Position numbers and translations under genes: made by a program
In this document: piece by piece, positions 46,201 to 55,600 of the stretch
Layout of the letters: each line of letters begins with the position of its first letter
How positions within the stretch are numbered: the first letter of the stretch is position 1
DNA from: Ramlibacter agri
Lineage (GTDB): Bacteria > Pseudomonadota > Gammaproteobacteria > Burkholderiales > Burkholderiaceae_C
Direction: 5' to 3'
Length of the DNA: 64,000 bases
Assembly: GCF_012927085.1 (NCBI RefSeq)
Contig: NZ_JABBFX010000006.1
Coordinates: 62,001-126,000, forward strand
Notes under the pieces: model-generated
What the model was told of the DNA's origin: nothing
What the model saw: only the letters and a program-made list of their open reading frames with translations
The model's database searches: none

Positions 46201-48605
46201 AGCGCGATCCTTCCCCGAACCAGCTGCCGGCGCTGCCCGCGCAGCAGATCAGCCAGGACGTCCTGCGCGAGAAGTACCTGAAGCCCGGCGAAGCGGCCGA
46301 GGCCGACGTGCTGCGACGCGTCGCGCGCGCACTCGCGAGCGCCGAGGCCGAGCCTGTGCGCGCCGACTGGGAACAGAAGTTCTTCGACAACCTGAATGGC
46401 GGCGCGATCGGCGCGGGCCGCATCATGAGCGCGGCCGGCACCGCGCTGGAAGCCACTCTCATCAACTGCTTCGTGCAGCCGGTGGGCGACAGCATCCAGG
46501 GCCGCGACGACGAAGGCTTCCCCGGCATCTACGAAGCGCTGCGCGAAGCGGCCGAGACCATGCGGCGCGGCGGCGGCGTCGGCTACGACTTCTCGCGCAT
46601 CCGCCCGCGCGGGGCCGAGGTCAAGGCCACGCATTCGCTGGCCTCGGGCCCGTGCAGCTACATGGACGTGTTCGACCACTCGTGTTCGACGGTGGAAAGC
46701 GCCGGCGCGCGCCGCGGCGCGCAGATGGGCGTGCTGCGCATCGACCACCCCGACGTGCTGGAGTTCATCACGGCCAAGCGCACGCCGGGCCGCTGGAACA
46801 ACTTCAACGTGTCGGTGGCGGTGGGCGACGAGTTCATGCGCATCCTGCAGGCCGGCGGCGACTGGGCGCTGGTGCACAAGGCGAAGCCTGGCGCCGCGCT
46901 GGTCGCGCAGGGCGCGCACCTGCGCAGCGACGGTCTGTGGGTGTATCGCACGCTGCCGGCGCAGCAGTTGTGGGACACGGTGATGCGTTCGGCCTACGAC
47001 TTCGCCGAGCCGGGCGTGTTGTTCATGGAGACGATCAACCGCGACAACAACCTGCGGTATGCGGAGCGGATCGATGCCGTGAACCCGTGCGGTGAGGAAG
47101 CCTTGCCTCCGTACGGCTGCTGCGACCTGGGCCCCGTCATCCTCACCCGTTTCGTGAGCCACCCGTTCGGCTTCGGCGGCGCGCCGGCCTTCGACTTCGA
47201 GCGCTTCGCCCGGGCCGTGGCGGTGCAGGTGCGCGCGCTCGACAACGTGCTGGAGATCACGCATTGGCCGCTGCCGCAGCAGCAGGCGGAAGCGGTCTCC
47301 AAGCGGCGCATCGGCGTCGGCTTCACGGGCCTGGGCAATGCGCTGGCCATGCTGCGCCTGCGCTACGACGCGGCCGACGGCCGCGAGATGGCCGCGCGCA
47401 TCGGCCGCTGCATGCGCGATGCCGCCTATGCGGCTTCGGTGGAACTCGCCGCGGAGAAGGGGCCCTTCCCGCTGTTCGACGCGGACCCCTACCTGGAAGC
47501 CGGCACCTTCGCGAGCCGCCTGGACGAGCCGCTCAAGCAGGCGATCCGCCAGCACGGCATCCGCAACAGCCACCTGCTGGCGATCGCTCCCACCGGCACC
47601 GTCAGCCTCGCCTTCGCCGACAACGCGTCCAACGGCATCGAGCCGCCCTTCTCCTGGGCCTACAAGCGCCGCAAGCGCGGGGCCGACAACACCTTCGTCG
47701 AGTACGTGGTGGAAGACCACGCCTGGCGCCTGTTCCGTTCGCTGGGTGGCGACACCACGCAGCTCCCGCCCTATTTCGTCTCGGCGCTGCAGATGCCCGC
47801 CGCGGACCACCTGGCGATGATGGAAGCGGTACAGCCCTTCATCGACAGCGCGATCTCGAAGACGGTGAACGTGCCGGCCGACTACCCCTACGCCGACTTC
47901 CAGGGCCTGTACCTCGAAGCCTGGCGCGCCGGGCTGAAGGGCCTGGCCACCTACCGGCCCAACGAAATCCTCGGCGCCGTGCTGTCGACGGACACCGCCC
48001 CCGCGCCCGAGGTGGAGCGGCGCAAGGTCGACCCGATGCGCGCCATCGTCGAAAGCCGGCCCAAGGGCCAGCTGCCCGGCGTGGTGGAGAAGGTCGAATA
48101 CTGGACGCAGCAAGGCCGGCAGACCCTGTACATCGTCGTGTCCTTCCTGCCGGTGGAAGACGGGCGCGAGCGCGCCATCGAGTTCTTCATGCCGGTGGGC
48201 CAGAGCGGCGAGTCGCAGCAGTGGATCACCTCCAGCATGCGCATGTTGTCGCTGGCCGCGCGCGGCGGCTTCCTGGAGCGCGCGCTGGCCGACATGCGCA
48301 AGGTGCTGTGGGACCGCGGGCCGGTGCGCCTGGGCACGTACACGAAGGCCGACGGCACCGCCGTGCCGATGTGGCACGACTCGGAAGTGGCCGCCATCGC
48401 CTATGCGATCCAGAACATCATCGCGCGGCGCCAGGGCGAGCCTGTCGCGCAACTGGCCACGCCACCGGCAGCGGCGCCCGCGACGGTGGCCACGCCGGGC
48501 CTGATGGCTGGCGCCAAGTGCCCCGAATGCGGTGCCCACGCGATGATCCGCAAGGACGGCTGCGACTTCTGCACCCAGTGCGGGCACGTGGGAACCTGCG
48601 GGTGA
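46197..48605 (+). CDS. nrdJ: Adenosylcobalamin-dependent (class II) ribonucleotide reductase
   Basis: Oxygen-independent ribonucleotide reductase of 802 residues, making deoxyribonucleotides with coenzyme B12. The N-terminus LPAQQISQDVLREKYLKPGE lacks an ATP-cone. Core signatures: NCFVQPVGDSI, MRRGGGVGYDFSRIRPRG, AGARRGAQMGVLRIDHPDVLEFI, the active-site NPCGEEALPPYGCCDLG, and IAPTGTVSLAFADNASNGIEPPFSW. The C-terminus has a cysteine-rich tail (KCPECGAHAMIRKDGCDFCTQCGHVGTCG) probably for redox exchange or zinc. NO inactivates the tyrosyl radical/di-iron class I enzyme and O2-limited cells cannot form it, so a class II enzyme in an NO/anaerobic operon makes sense. Overlaps with both neighbours (ATGA, GTGA) show coupling. 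Confidence 0.94.
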   Translation: MKRDPSPNQLPALPAQQISQDVLREKYLKPGEAAEADVLRRVARALASAEAEPVRADWEQKFFDNLNGGAIGAGRIMSAAGTALEATLINCFVQPVGDSIQGRDDEGFPGIYEALREAAETMRRGGGVGYDFSRIRPRGAEVKATHSLASGPCSYMDVFDHSCSTVESAGARRGAQMGVLRIDHPDVLEFITAKRTPGRWNNFNVSVAVGDEFMRILQAGGDWALVHKAKPGAALVAQGAHLRSDGLWVYRTLPAQQLWDTVMRSAYDFAEPGVLFMETINRDNNLRYAERIDAVNPCGEEALPPYGCCDLGPVILTRFVSHPFGFGGAPAFDFERFARAVAVQVRALDNVLEITHWPLPQQQAEAVSKRRIGVGFTGLGNALAMLRLRYDAADGREMAARIGRCMRDAAYAASVELAAEKGPFPLFDADPYLEAGTFASRLDEPLKQAIRQHGIRNSHLLAIAPTGTVSLAFADNASNGIEPPFSWAYKRRKRGADNTFVEYVVEDHAWRLFRSLGGDTTQLPPYFVSALQMPAADHLAMMEAVQPFIDSAISKTVNVPADYPYADFQGLYLEAWRAGLKGLATYRPNEILGAVLSTDTAPAPEVERRKVDPMRAIVESRPKGQLPGVVEKVEYWTQQGRQTLYIVVSFLPVEDGRERAIEFFMPVGQSGESQQWITSSMRMLSLAARGGFLERALADMRKVLWDRGPVRLGTYTKADGTAVPMWHDSEVAAIAYAIQNIIARRQGEPVAQLATPPAAAPATVATPGLMAGAKCPECGAHAMIRKDGCDFCTQCGHVGTCG

Positions 48606-49882
48606 GCGAGCCCGCCGGCGCGCAGGCCTGGCGCTGGCGGAACGTGCTGCAGTCGCCGCATCGCGTCGGCTTTCTCTCCGGCATGGCGGTGCTGGTTGCC
48701 GCGAGCGCGTGGTGGGCGCTGGTGCAAGCAGATCGTTCGGGACTCGGGCCGGGGCTGCGCTACGCGGTGTCGCCCACGCTCACGCATGCAACGATCATGG
48801 TGTTCGGCTTCATGCCGGCCTTCTTCGCCGGTTTCCTGTTCACTGCCGGGCCGCGCTGGCTGGAGCTGCCACCGCAGCGTGCGTCGTCACTGGTTGCGCC
48901 GCTGGGTGTGCAGGCCATCGGCTGGCTGTCGTGGCTGCTTGGGGCACATCTCGGTGAACGTATCGCGCAGGCGGGTCTCGCGCTCGTCCTGGCCGGATTC
49001 GTCGTCGTGACCTGGCGCTTCGCCGCGCTCGTGCGCGCGAGCATGGCGGACGACCGTGTGCATGCGCGGGTGATCGCCGGCGCGCACATCGTCGGCTGCG
49101 CCTGCCTCGCGGGCGTGCTGGCTGCGTCGCTGGCTGGCGACGGCGCAGTTGCGATCGAGGCCGCACGCACGGGCTTGTGGTGGTTCATCGTGCCGGTGTT
49201 CCTCGCAGCGGCCGACCGGCTGATTCCGTTCTTCTCGGCCGATGCGCTGCCGGCGGGACGCCTGGCCTTTGCGCGGCACAGTCTTGCGCTGCTGCTGGCG
49301 CTGGCGGCGCTGGAGGGTGCTTCGATCCGGGTTACGTGGCCGCATCTGCAGGTCGCAGTCGGCTTGCTGGAATGCGTCGCGACGGTCTTGCTGCTCGCGC
49401 TGGCCATTGCATGGACCCGCGTGAAGCGGCTCGCCAGCCGGCTGCTGGTCATGTTCCACACGGGCTTGTTGTGGCTCGCGCTGTCCTTGCTGCTGGCCGG
49501 CGCCGGCCGCCTGTTGACCACTGGGACCGGTGAAGACGTGTTGCCGCTCGCAGGATTGCATGCGCTGGCGATGGGAGGGCTGGGGTCGCTGATGCTGGCG
49601 ATGGTGAGTCGCGTGTCGGCCGGGCATGGGGGACGGCCGGACACCGGAGACGCCTGGTTGTGGGGGCTGTTCTGCTTGCTGCAGGTCGCGGTGGTGCTGC
49701 GCGTGGCGGCGGCGGTGGTTCCACTGCAAGGCCTGTTGACAGTGGCTGCGCTGGGTTGGGCGGTCACGATGCTGGCCTGGGGCGTGCGCCATGCCGATTG
49801 GTATGGGAGGCCGCGGTTCGTGTCGGCGCGCCAGCATGCCGGGGTCGCTGCGCGAACCCAGCCTACGGGAGAGCAGCGGTAG
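48602..49882 (+). CDS. Second NnrS family membrane protein
   Basis: A 426-residue polytopic membrane protein with about twelve helices, starting at GTG 48602, which overlaps the nrdJ stop (GTGA). NnrS-like features include LTHATIMVFGFMPAFFAGFLFTAGPRWLELP, PVFLAAADRLIPFFSADALPAG and LHALAMGGLGSLMLAMVSRVSAGHGGRP. It differs substantially from the first nnrS product. The last codons (AARTQPTGEQR) are formed by the intergenic repeat at 49841-49866, and the gene overlaps the convergent kinase gene by 20 bases. Last gene of the NO-response operon. Confidence 0.88.
   Translation: MSEPAGAQAWRWRNVLQSPHRVGFLSGMAVLVAASAWWALVQADRSGLGPGLRYAVSPTLTHATIMVFGFMPAFFAGFLFTAGPRWLELPPQRASSLVAPLGVQAIGWLSWLLGAHLGERIAQAGLALVLAGFVVVTWRFAALVRASMADDRVHARVIAGAHIVGCACLAGVLAASLAGDGAVAIEAARTGLWWFIVPVFLAAADRLIPFFSADALPAGRLAFARHSLALLLALAALEGASIRVTWPHLQVAVGLLECVATVLLLALAIAWTRVKRLASRLLVMFHTGLLWLALSLLLAGAGRLLTTGTGEDVLPLAGLHALAMGGLGSLMLAMVSRVSAGHGGRPDTGDAWLWGLFCLLQVAVVLRVAAAVVPLQGLLTVAALGWAVTMLAWGVRHADWYGRPRFVSARQHAGVAARTQPTGEQR
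49841..49866. repeat. Second copy of the GTAGGCTGGGTTCGCG repeat, inside two gene ends
   Basis: On the minus strand 49866-49851 reads GTAGGCTGGGTTCGCG, identical to 6848-6863, followed by CAGCGACCCC closing a short hairpin. It encodes the C-terminal residues of the nnrS-like gene on the plus strand and the TAG stop codon of the histidine kinase on the minus strand. Confidence 0.7.
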
Positions 49883-51812
49883 GGAAAGCAGCCGTCGGCG
49901 AAGGACCCGCCAGCGGCAAACGCAGGTTGAACTCGCCACCGCCGGGCCAGGCGGACCAGCGGCAGCGCGCGCCGAGGGCCTGCGCGCGATTGCGCACGTT
50001 CGACAGGCCGTGGCCGGCCGGTGAACTGGCCGCGGCTCCGTCCGCCACGAAGGGCGCGCCGTTGTCCCGCACGCGCACCTCGACTTCTTCGCCTTCATGC
50101 GATGTCGCCACATCGATGGCGTCGGCCCCGCTGTGCTTGAGGATGTTGGTCAGCACCTCCTGCAGGATGCGCAGCACGTGCAGCGCCCGCTGCGCGTCCA
50201 GCCAGGGCAGCGGCGGCAGGTCCTGCACGCTCCAGGTCAATGCGATGCCGGCCGCCTTCAGCCGCGGGGCCAGGCGGAAGCGCACGGCCGCCAGCAGCGC
50301 CAGCAGGTCGGCATCCGTCGCTTGCAGCGAGTCGATGGCGAGCTTGAGGTCGTCGATGCAGTCCTTCAGCACCAGCGCCGTGTCGACGTTGCTGGCCTGG
50401 CCGCCTTCCACCATGCGCAGCGCCGACATCAGCGAGGACCCGATGCCGTCGTGCATGTCCTGCATCAGGCGCTGGCGCTCGGCGGCCAGCGCCTGCTCGC
50501 GTTCCAGCCCGCGCAGCTGCTCGTGGCTGGCCGTCAGCTCGCGTTCGCGCGCGGCCAGCCGCACTTCGAGCCCCGCGTTGAGCTCGCTCACCTCGCGGAT
50601 CGCGCCCACGTAGCGGCGCCACACGATCGCCAGGAACAGCGCAAACACGCCGATCGAGGTGTAGGCGCCGAGGTAGACGGACTCGATGTCGATCTTGTAA
50701 GTCTGCAGCAGCAGGTCGTGCACGCCCACCGGCAGGTTCAGCGCGAAGAAGGCGAACAGCGCCAGGCCCTCGCGCGAGCGGCTGGCCCACGACGCCCACA
50801 GCCCCGTCCCGGCGATGACGGCGGTCTGCAACGCGATGACGACGTACGCCGCCGGCAGCATCGTGCTCAGGTGCGGCGCAAACCAGGGCAAGGGCATGGT
50901 CGCTAGGGACACCAGGACCACCAGCGTGACCATCGCCGTCGCCAGCCGCGGCATGCGCCGGCCATGCAGGCGGAAAGCGAACGCGAAGACGCACATCTGT
51001 CCCCACGCCAGCGAGTTCACCGTCATCCAGCCGAACCAGGCGTCGGACAGCCAGGGCGGCTGGTTGCCGATGAGGCGGTGCGCGTTGCGCATGGCGTGCG
51101 CCACCGCGGCCAGGAAGATCAGCGCATAGACCGGCTCCCGCCGGCGCACGCACCACACCGCCAGCGCGAACAGTCCGATGCCCAGGAAGGCGCCCGTGCT
51201 GAAGGTGATCGCGTCGACCTGCAGCAGCATGCGCATGCGCCAGCGCCAGCGCAATTCGTCGGCGTCGCCCGCCCAGGCGGTCGACACGGCGCCGCCCACG
51301 CCCGGCTGGCTCGCCATGCGCACCCACACCACGGACGGCGCCGCATCGCCGGCGCCCGGCGCCAGCGGCACCCACAAGGGCCGGTTGAACGAATTCCAGA
51401 CGCGGCTGCCGGAAGACCGCCATGCGATGCGCTCGCCCGCGTACACGGCCACCGTGCCGACCGTCTGCCAGCGCGGGAGGTAGAACACCAGGTCGTTCGC
51501 CACCACGTCGGCGCGCAGGCCGGGCGGCAGGTCGAAGCGGTACCACGTCACTTCGGGTCCGGCGTAGGCCGTGGCCGCGGACGCCGCCATCGCCCGCTGC
51601 GTCGCATGCGGCAGCGTGACGGGGTTCGCGCCCGCGCCGGAGCTCACCGCGGCCGGCGGCGCCGACGGCGCATCCCATCCCGCGCCGGCTTCTTCCACGG
51701 CGATGGCGCGCAGCAGGTGGACGGGTTCGCCCCACGCTGCCGGCATGGCGGCAACGAGGGCGAAGGCCAGCCAGGCGCTAATCCGGCAGCAGGCCCTGGC
51801 GATGCGCTTCAT
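49863..51812 (-). CDS. Membrane histidine kinase with 7TMR-DISM-like sensor
   Basis: A 649-residue kinase. Signal peptide, then a periplasmic beta-sandwich domain (about 30-195; TWYRFDLPPGLRADVVANDLVFYLPRWQTVGTVAVYAGERIAW), then seven transmembrane helices (about 200-400) as in 7TM-DISM sensors, a coiled coil, and a HisKA_3-type dimerisation domain with H454 in LMQDMHDGIGSSLMSALRMVEGG, and an ATPase domain with LTNILKHSGAD and AGHGLSNVRNRAQALGA. This is the NarX/DegS-like HPK7 class that pairs with LuxR-type regulators. The gene lies downstream of, and overlaps by 35 bases, the response regulator gene. The stop falls in an intergenic repeat. The stimulus is unknown. Confidence 0.9.
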   Translation of the reverse strand: MKRIARACCRISAWLAFALVAAMPAAWGEPVHLLRAIAVEEAGAGWDAPSAPPAAVSSGAGANPVTLPHATQRAMAASAATAYAGPEVTWYRFDLPPGLRADVVANDLVFYLPRWQTVGTVAVYAGERIAWRSSGSRVWNSFNRPLWVPLAPGAGDAAPSVVWVRMASQPGVGGAVSTAWAGDADELRWRWRMRMLLQVDAITFSTGAFLGIGLFALAVWCVRRREPVYALIFLAAVAHAMRNAHRLIGNQPPWLSDAWFGWMTVNSLAWGQMCVFAFAFRLHGRRMPRLATAMVTLVVLVSLATMPLPWFAPHLSTMLPAAYVVIALQTAVIAGTGLWASWASRSREGLALFAFFALNLPVGVHDLLLQTYKIDIESVYLGAYTSIGVFALFLAIVWRRYVGAIREVSELNAGLEVRLAARERELTASHEQLRGLEREQALAAERQRLMQDMHDGIGSSLMSALRMVEGGQASNVDTALVLKDCIDDLKLAIDSLQATDADLLALLAAVRFRLAPRLKAAGIALTWSVQDLPPLPWLDAQRALHVLRILQEVLTNILKHSGADAIDVATSHEGEEVEVRVRDNGAPFVADGAAASSPAGHGLSNVRNRAQALGARCRWSAWPGGGEFNLRLPLAGPSPTAAFPTAALP

Positions 51813-52491
51813 GGATGGCTTCGGCCCGCGTGTTGACCTGCAGCTTGAAATAGATGCGCCGCACGAAGGTGAGCACGGTGCTGCTCGAAACGCCCATGGC
51901 GCGGGCCGTCTCCTCCGTGGTGAAACCCTTGCTGACGTGCCGCAGCACCTGCTGCTCGCGCGCGGACAAGGTCGCGGTGGGCTCCGCCGGCGCCGCATCC
52001 GGCGGCGGCGATTGCGGCAGCGGCATCAGGCTGGCGGCCGCGCGCGCGAGGATCGTGCGCGCGACCATCGGGCTGATCGGGCTGCCGCCGGCGTGGATGC
52101 TGCGGATCTCCTCCACGAGTTCGGCCGCACCGATGTCCTTCAGCAGGTAGCCCATGGCGCCCGCCTCGATCGAGCGCAGCACGTGGCTCTCGTCGCCGAA
52201 GATGGTGCTCACGAGCACGCTGCAAGCAGGCCACTGCGCGCGCGCCGCGCGGATCACGTCCAGGCCGGAACCATCCGGCAGTCCGAGGTCGACGAGCAGC
52301 ACGTCGATCTCCTGCCGCGGCAACAGGTCCAGCGCCTCCTTGCGGTTGGCCGCCACGAGCACCACTTGCAGGCCCGCCGCTGCGCCGACCATGGCCACCA
52401 GCGTCTCGCGGCTGCGGGCGTCGTCCTCCACCACGCCGACGCGCAGGGACCTGGGCCAGTCGGTGAAGGGTGACGTATTGCCGGAAAGCAT
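51778..52491 (-). CDS. LuxR/NarL-type response regulator
   Basis: A 237-residue regulator. Receiver: VVEDDARSR (acidic pair near residue 22-24), phospho-acceptor D68 in VLLVDLGLPDGSG, and GAMGYLLKDIGAAELVEEIRSI. A short Pro-rich linker leads to a LuxR helix-turn-helix, LSAREQQVLRHVSKGFTTEETARAMGVSSSTVLTFVRRIYFKLQVNTRAEAIHEA. The 3' end overlaps the kinase start, so both are translated together. It is divergent from a giant autotransporter gene and may control it; an inverted repeat lies between them. Confidence 0.92.
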   Translation of the reverse strand: MLSGNTSPFTDWPRSLRVGVVEDDARSRETLVAMVGAAAGLQVVLVAANRKEALDLLPRQEIDVLLVDLGLPDGSGLDVIRAARAQWPACSVLVSTIFGDESHVLRSIEAGAMGYLLKDIGAAELVEEIRSIHAGGSPISPMVARTILARAAASLMPLPQSPPPDAAPAEPTATLSAREQQVLRHVSKGFTTEETARAMGVSSSTVLTFVRRIYFKLQVNTRAEAIHEAHRQGLLPD

Positions 52492-52527
52492 GGGCGCGAT
52501 TATCCCGGCTGGCCGCGGCGCCTCAAC

Positions 52528-52547
52528 TGTCCTCTGTTCTGGGGACA
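52528..52547. promoter_or_regulatory. Inverted repeat between regulator and autotransporter genes
   Basis: TGTCCTC-TGTTCT-GGGGACA, 7-6-7 arms with one mismatch, lies 37 bases upstream of the response regulator start and 65-84 bases upstream of the autotransporter GTG. It is a plausible binding site for the adjacent LuxR-type regulator, but its spacing does not match a known NarL site. Confidence 0.4.
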
Positions 52548-52611
52548 TACAGCCGGCGGCGGCCTTCGTAGCATGCGCGCCGAACCCGTTGTTGGGAAAG
52601 AGGAAGAACAA

Positions 52612-55600
52612 GTGCAGCAGTCCGCCCCCCACCTCGTCGCGTCGCACCGGCGCAGCCCCTTGGTTCGCAATGGCGCGCGCCCGCCCCTGCGTCCCCTTGC
52701 CATCGCCTGCGTGCTGGCCTGGGCCGCGACGCCGGCGGCCTTCGCCTGCAATGCGTCGGACACCGCAACGCTGGCCGCCTGCGTGGCCAACGCGGCCAGC
52801 GACGGCACCATCAACATCACGGCGAACATCACGCTCACCGGCAACATCGGCGTGCTCTCCAGCAACGCCACCATCGTGGGCAACGGCTACACCATCGACG
52901 GCGCCGGCAGCTACCGCGGCTTCTTCGTCGGTGCGGGCAACGTGGCCATCAGCGACCTCACGCTGAGCAACCTGAGCGCCAAGGGCGGCGATGGCGGATC
53001 CAGCGAGGTCGGCGGGGGTGGTGGCCTGGGAGCAGGCGGCGCACTGTTCGTGCGCAGCGGCGCCTCCGTCACGCTGACCAACGTCGCCCTGCAAAACGAC
53101 AGCGCGACAGGCGGCGCGGGCGGCAGCAACGTCGGCGGTCCGGGGTTCGGCGGCGGTGGCGGCATGGGCGGGTCCGGCGGCGGTGGCGGCTCCACCCCAG
53201 GCGCCGGCGGCGGCGGCCTGTACGCCGCGGGCGCTCCGGCCGCTGGAGGCTACGGCGGCGCTGGGGGCGGGCCTACCGGCGGCGCCGGCTCCACTGGCGC
53301 CGGCGCAGGCGCCGGGGGCGACTATTCGGGCGGTGGCGGCAGCCTTGTCGATGACGGCGGCAATGGCGGCTACGGCGGTGGCGGTGGCGGTGGCTTTGAC
53401 AACGGCGGCAACGGTGGCTTCGGCGGCGGCGGCGGCGGGGCCCTCTTCGACAACGGCGGCAATGGCGGCTTTGGTGCCGGCGGCGGCGGCACCCTCTACG
53501 ACTACGGCGGCAGCGGCGGCTTCGGTGGCGGCGCGGGCTCCAACGGCTTCGTCGCAGGCGGCAACACCGCAGGCGGCGGCGGCGGCGGGGCCGGCATGGG
53601 CGGCGCGATCTTCGTCGAGTCGGGCGGCAGCATCACCCTCGCGGGCAACCTGACCCTGGACGGCAGCAGCGTCACCGGCGGCGCAGGCGGCGCGGGTGCC
53701 CAGGGCGGTTCGGCCTTCGGCTCCGCCATCTTCCTGCAGGGCAGCGCCGCGTCGCTGACCTTCAGCCCCGGGAGCAACACCACGCAGGCCGTCCGCGACG
53801 TGATCGCCGACGAGGCCGGCTCGGGCGGGTCCGCGGCGAACAGCGTCGGCATCACCAAGAGCGGCGCCGGCACGCTGGTCCTCAGCGGCAACAACACCTA
53901 CTCGGGCACCACCACCATCAGCGCCGGCACGCTGCAGGTCGGCGAAGGCGGCACGACCGGCTCCCTGGGAAGCGGCAACGTCGTGGACGACGGCGCGCTG
54001 GTGTTCAAGCGCTCCGACGACCTCACCGTGGCCAACGCCATCAGCGGCAGCGGCTCGTTGACCCAGGCCGGCACCGGCACGCTCACGCTCACCAACGGCA
54101 GCAACAGCTACGCGGGCGGCACGACGATCTCCAGCGGCACGCTGGCCATCACGGACGGCAACGCCCTCGGCACGGGAGCCGTGACCCTGGACGGCGGCAA
54201 GCTGCTGGCCCAGGACACGCTGACCCTCGGCAACACCGTGGTCATCGGGACGGGATCCAGCGGCACGATCGCAGCCGCGACCGGCACGACGCTGACGCTC
54301 ACCGGATCGGCGGGCTGGAGCGCCAACGCGGCGCTGCACTTCGGCACCAGCACCGACACCGGAACCGTCGTTGCCGCGTTCGGCTCCCTCAGCGTCACTT
54401 TGCCGGCCGCCAGCATCGCCATCGACGGCGGCACGCTCAAGGCCGGCAACAGCATCCTCGGAAACGTGACCAACTACTCCACCGCGAACATTGCCGCCCA
54501 TGCCACGCTGGACACCAACGGCTACACCTTCGGCTTCGTGGATCTGCAAGGCAGCGGCAACCTGGTCACCTCGGCCACGCCCGGCAACACCGTGAGCATC
54601 CAGGCCGGCAACTTCGCCGGCGTCATCAGCGGCAGCGACCGCGTGCAGAAGACCGGCAGCGGCACCCTGCTGCTGTCCGGCGACAACACCTACACCGGCG
54701 GCACCACCGTCAGCGGCGGCACGCTGCAGGTCGGCAACGGCGGCACCACCGGCTCGCTGGGCACCGGCAACGTCGTGAACGACGCCACCCTGGTGTTCGA
54801 CCGCTCGAACGATTTCACCGTCGCCAATGCCATCAGCGGCTCCGGCAGCGTGACGAAGAATGGCGCCGGCACGCTGGCCCTCACCGGCGCGAATGGCTAT
54901 CAAGGCACGACCACCATCAACGCCGGCACCCTGCAGCTCGGCGACGGCGGCACCACCGGCACGCTGGGCATCGGCAACGTGGTGGACAACAGTGCGCTCG
55001 TGTTCAAGCGCTCGGACACCACCGTGGTCGCCAACGCCATCAGCGGCGCCGGCACGCTCACGCAGGCGGGCAGCGGCACCCTGGTGCTGAGCGGCGCGAA
55101 CAGCTACTCGGGCGGCACCTTCGTCGACAGCGGCACGCTCCGCGCCGGAAGTGCCGGCGCCTTGTCCGCAGGCAGCGCGATGCACGTGGCCAGCGGCGCG
55201 ACGCTGGACCTCGACGGCCAAGACCAGGAGGTGGCTTCGCTCGCCGGCGCCGGCAACGTCACGCTGGGCAGCGGCACGCTCACCAGCGGCAACGACAACA
55301 CCAGCACCGCCTTCAGCGGCGTGACCAGCGGCACGGGCGGCCTCACCAAGGTGGGCAGCGGCACGCTGACCCTGGCCGGCGCCAACAACTACAGCGGCGC
55401 GACCACCGTCGACGGCGGCACGCTGCGAGCGGGTGCGGCCAACACCTTCTCCGCCTCCAGCGCGGTCAGCGTGGCCAGCGGCACCACGCTGGACCTGGCC
55501 GGCTACGACCAGGCCATAGCCTCGCTGGCCGGCGCCGGCAACGTGACGCTGGGCACCGCCACGCTCACTGCGGGCGACGACAACAGCAGCACCACCTTCA

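Noticed and set aside
45366..48587. A 1073-codon minus-strand frame opposite nrdJ
   Set aside because: Shadow of nrdJ; no recognisable motif.
49863..52491. Naming the kinase/regulator pair NarX/NarL because it is next to denitrification genes
   Set aside because: The sensor is a 7TM-DISM type, not a NarX periplasmic four-helix domain, and the pair faces the autotransporter gene.
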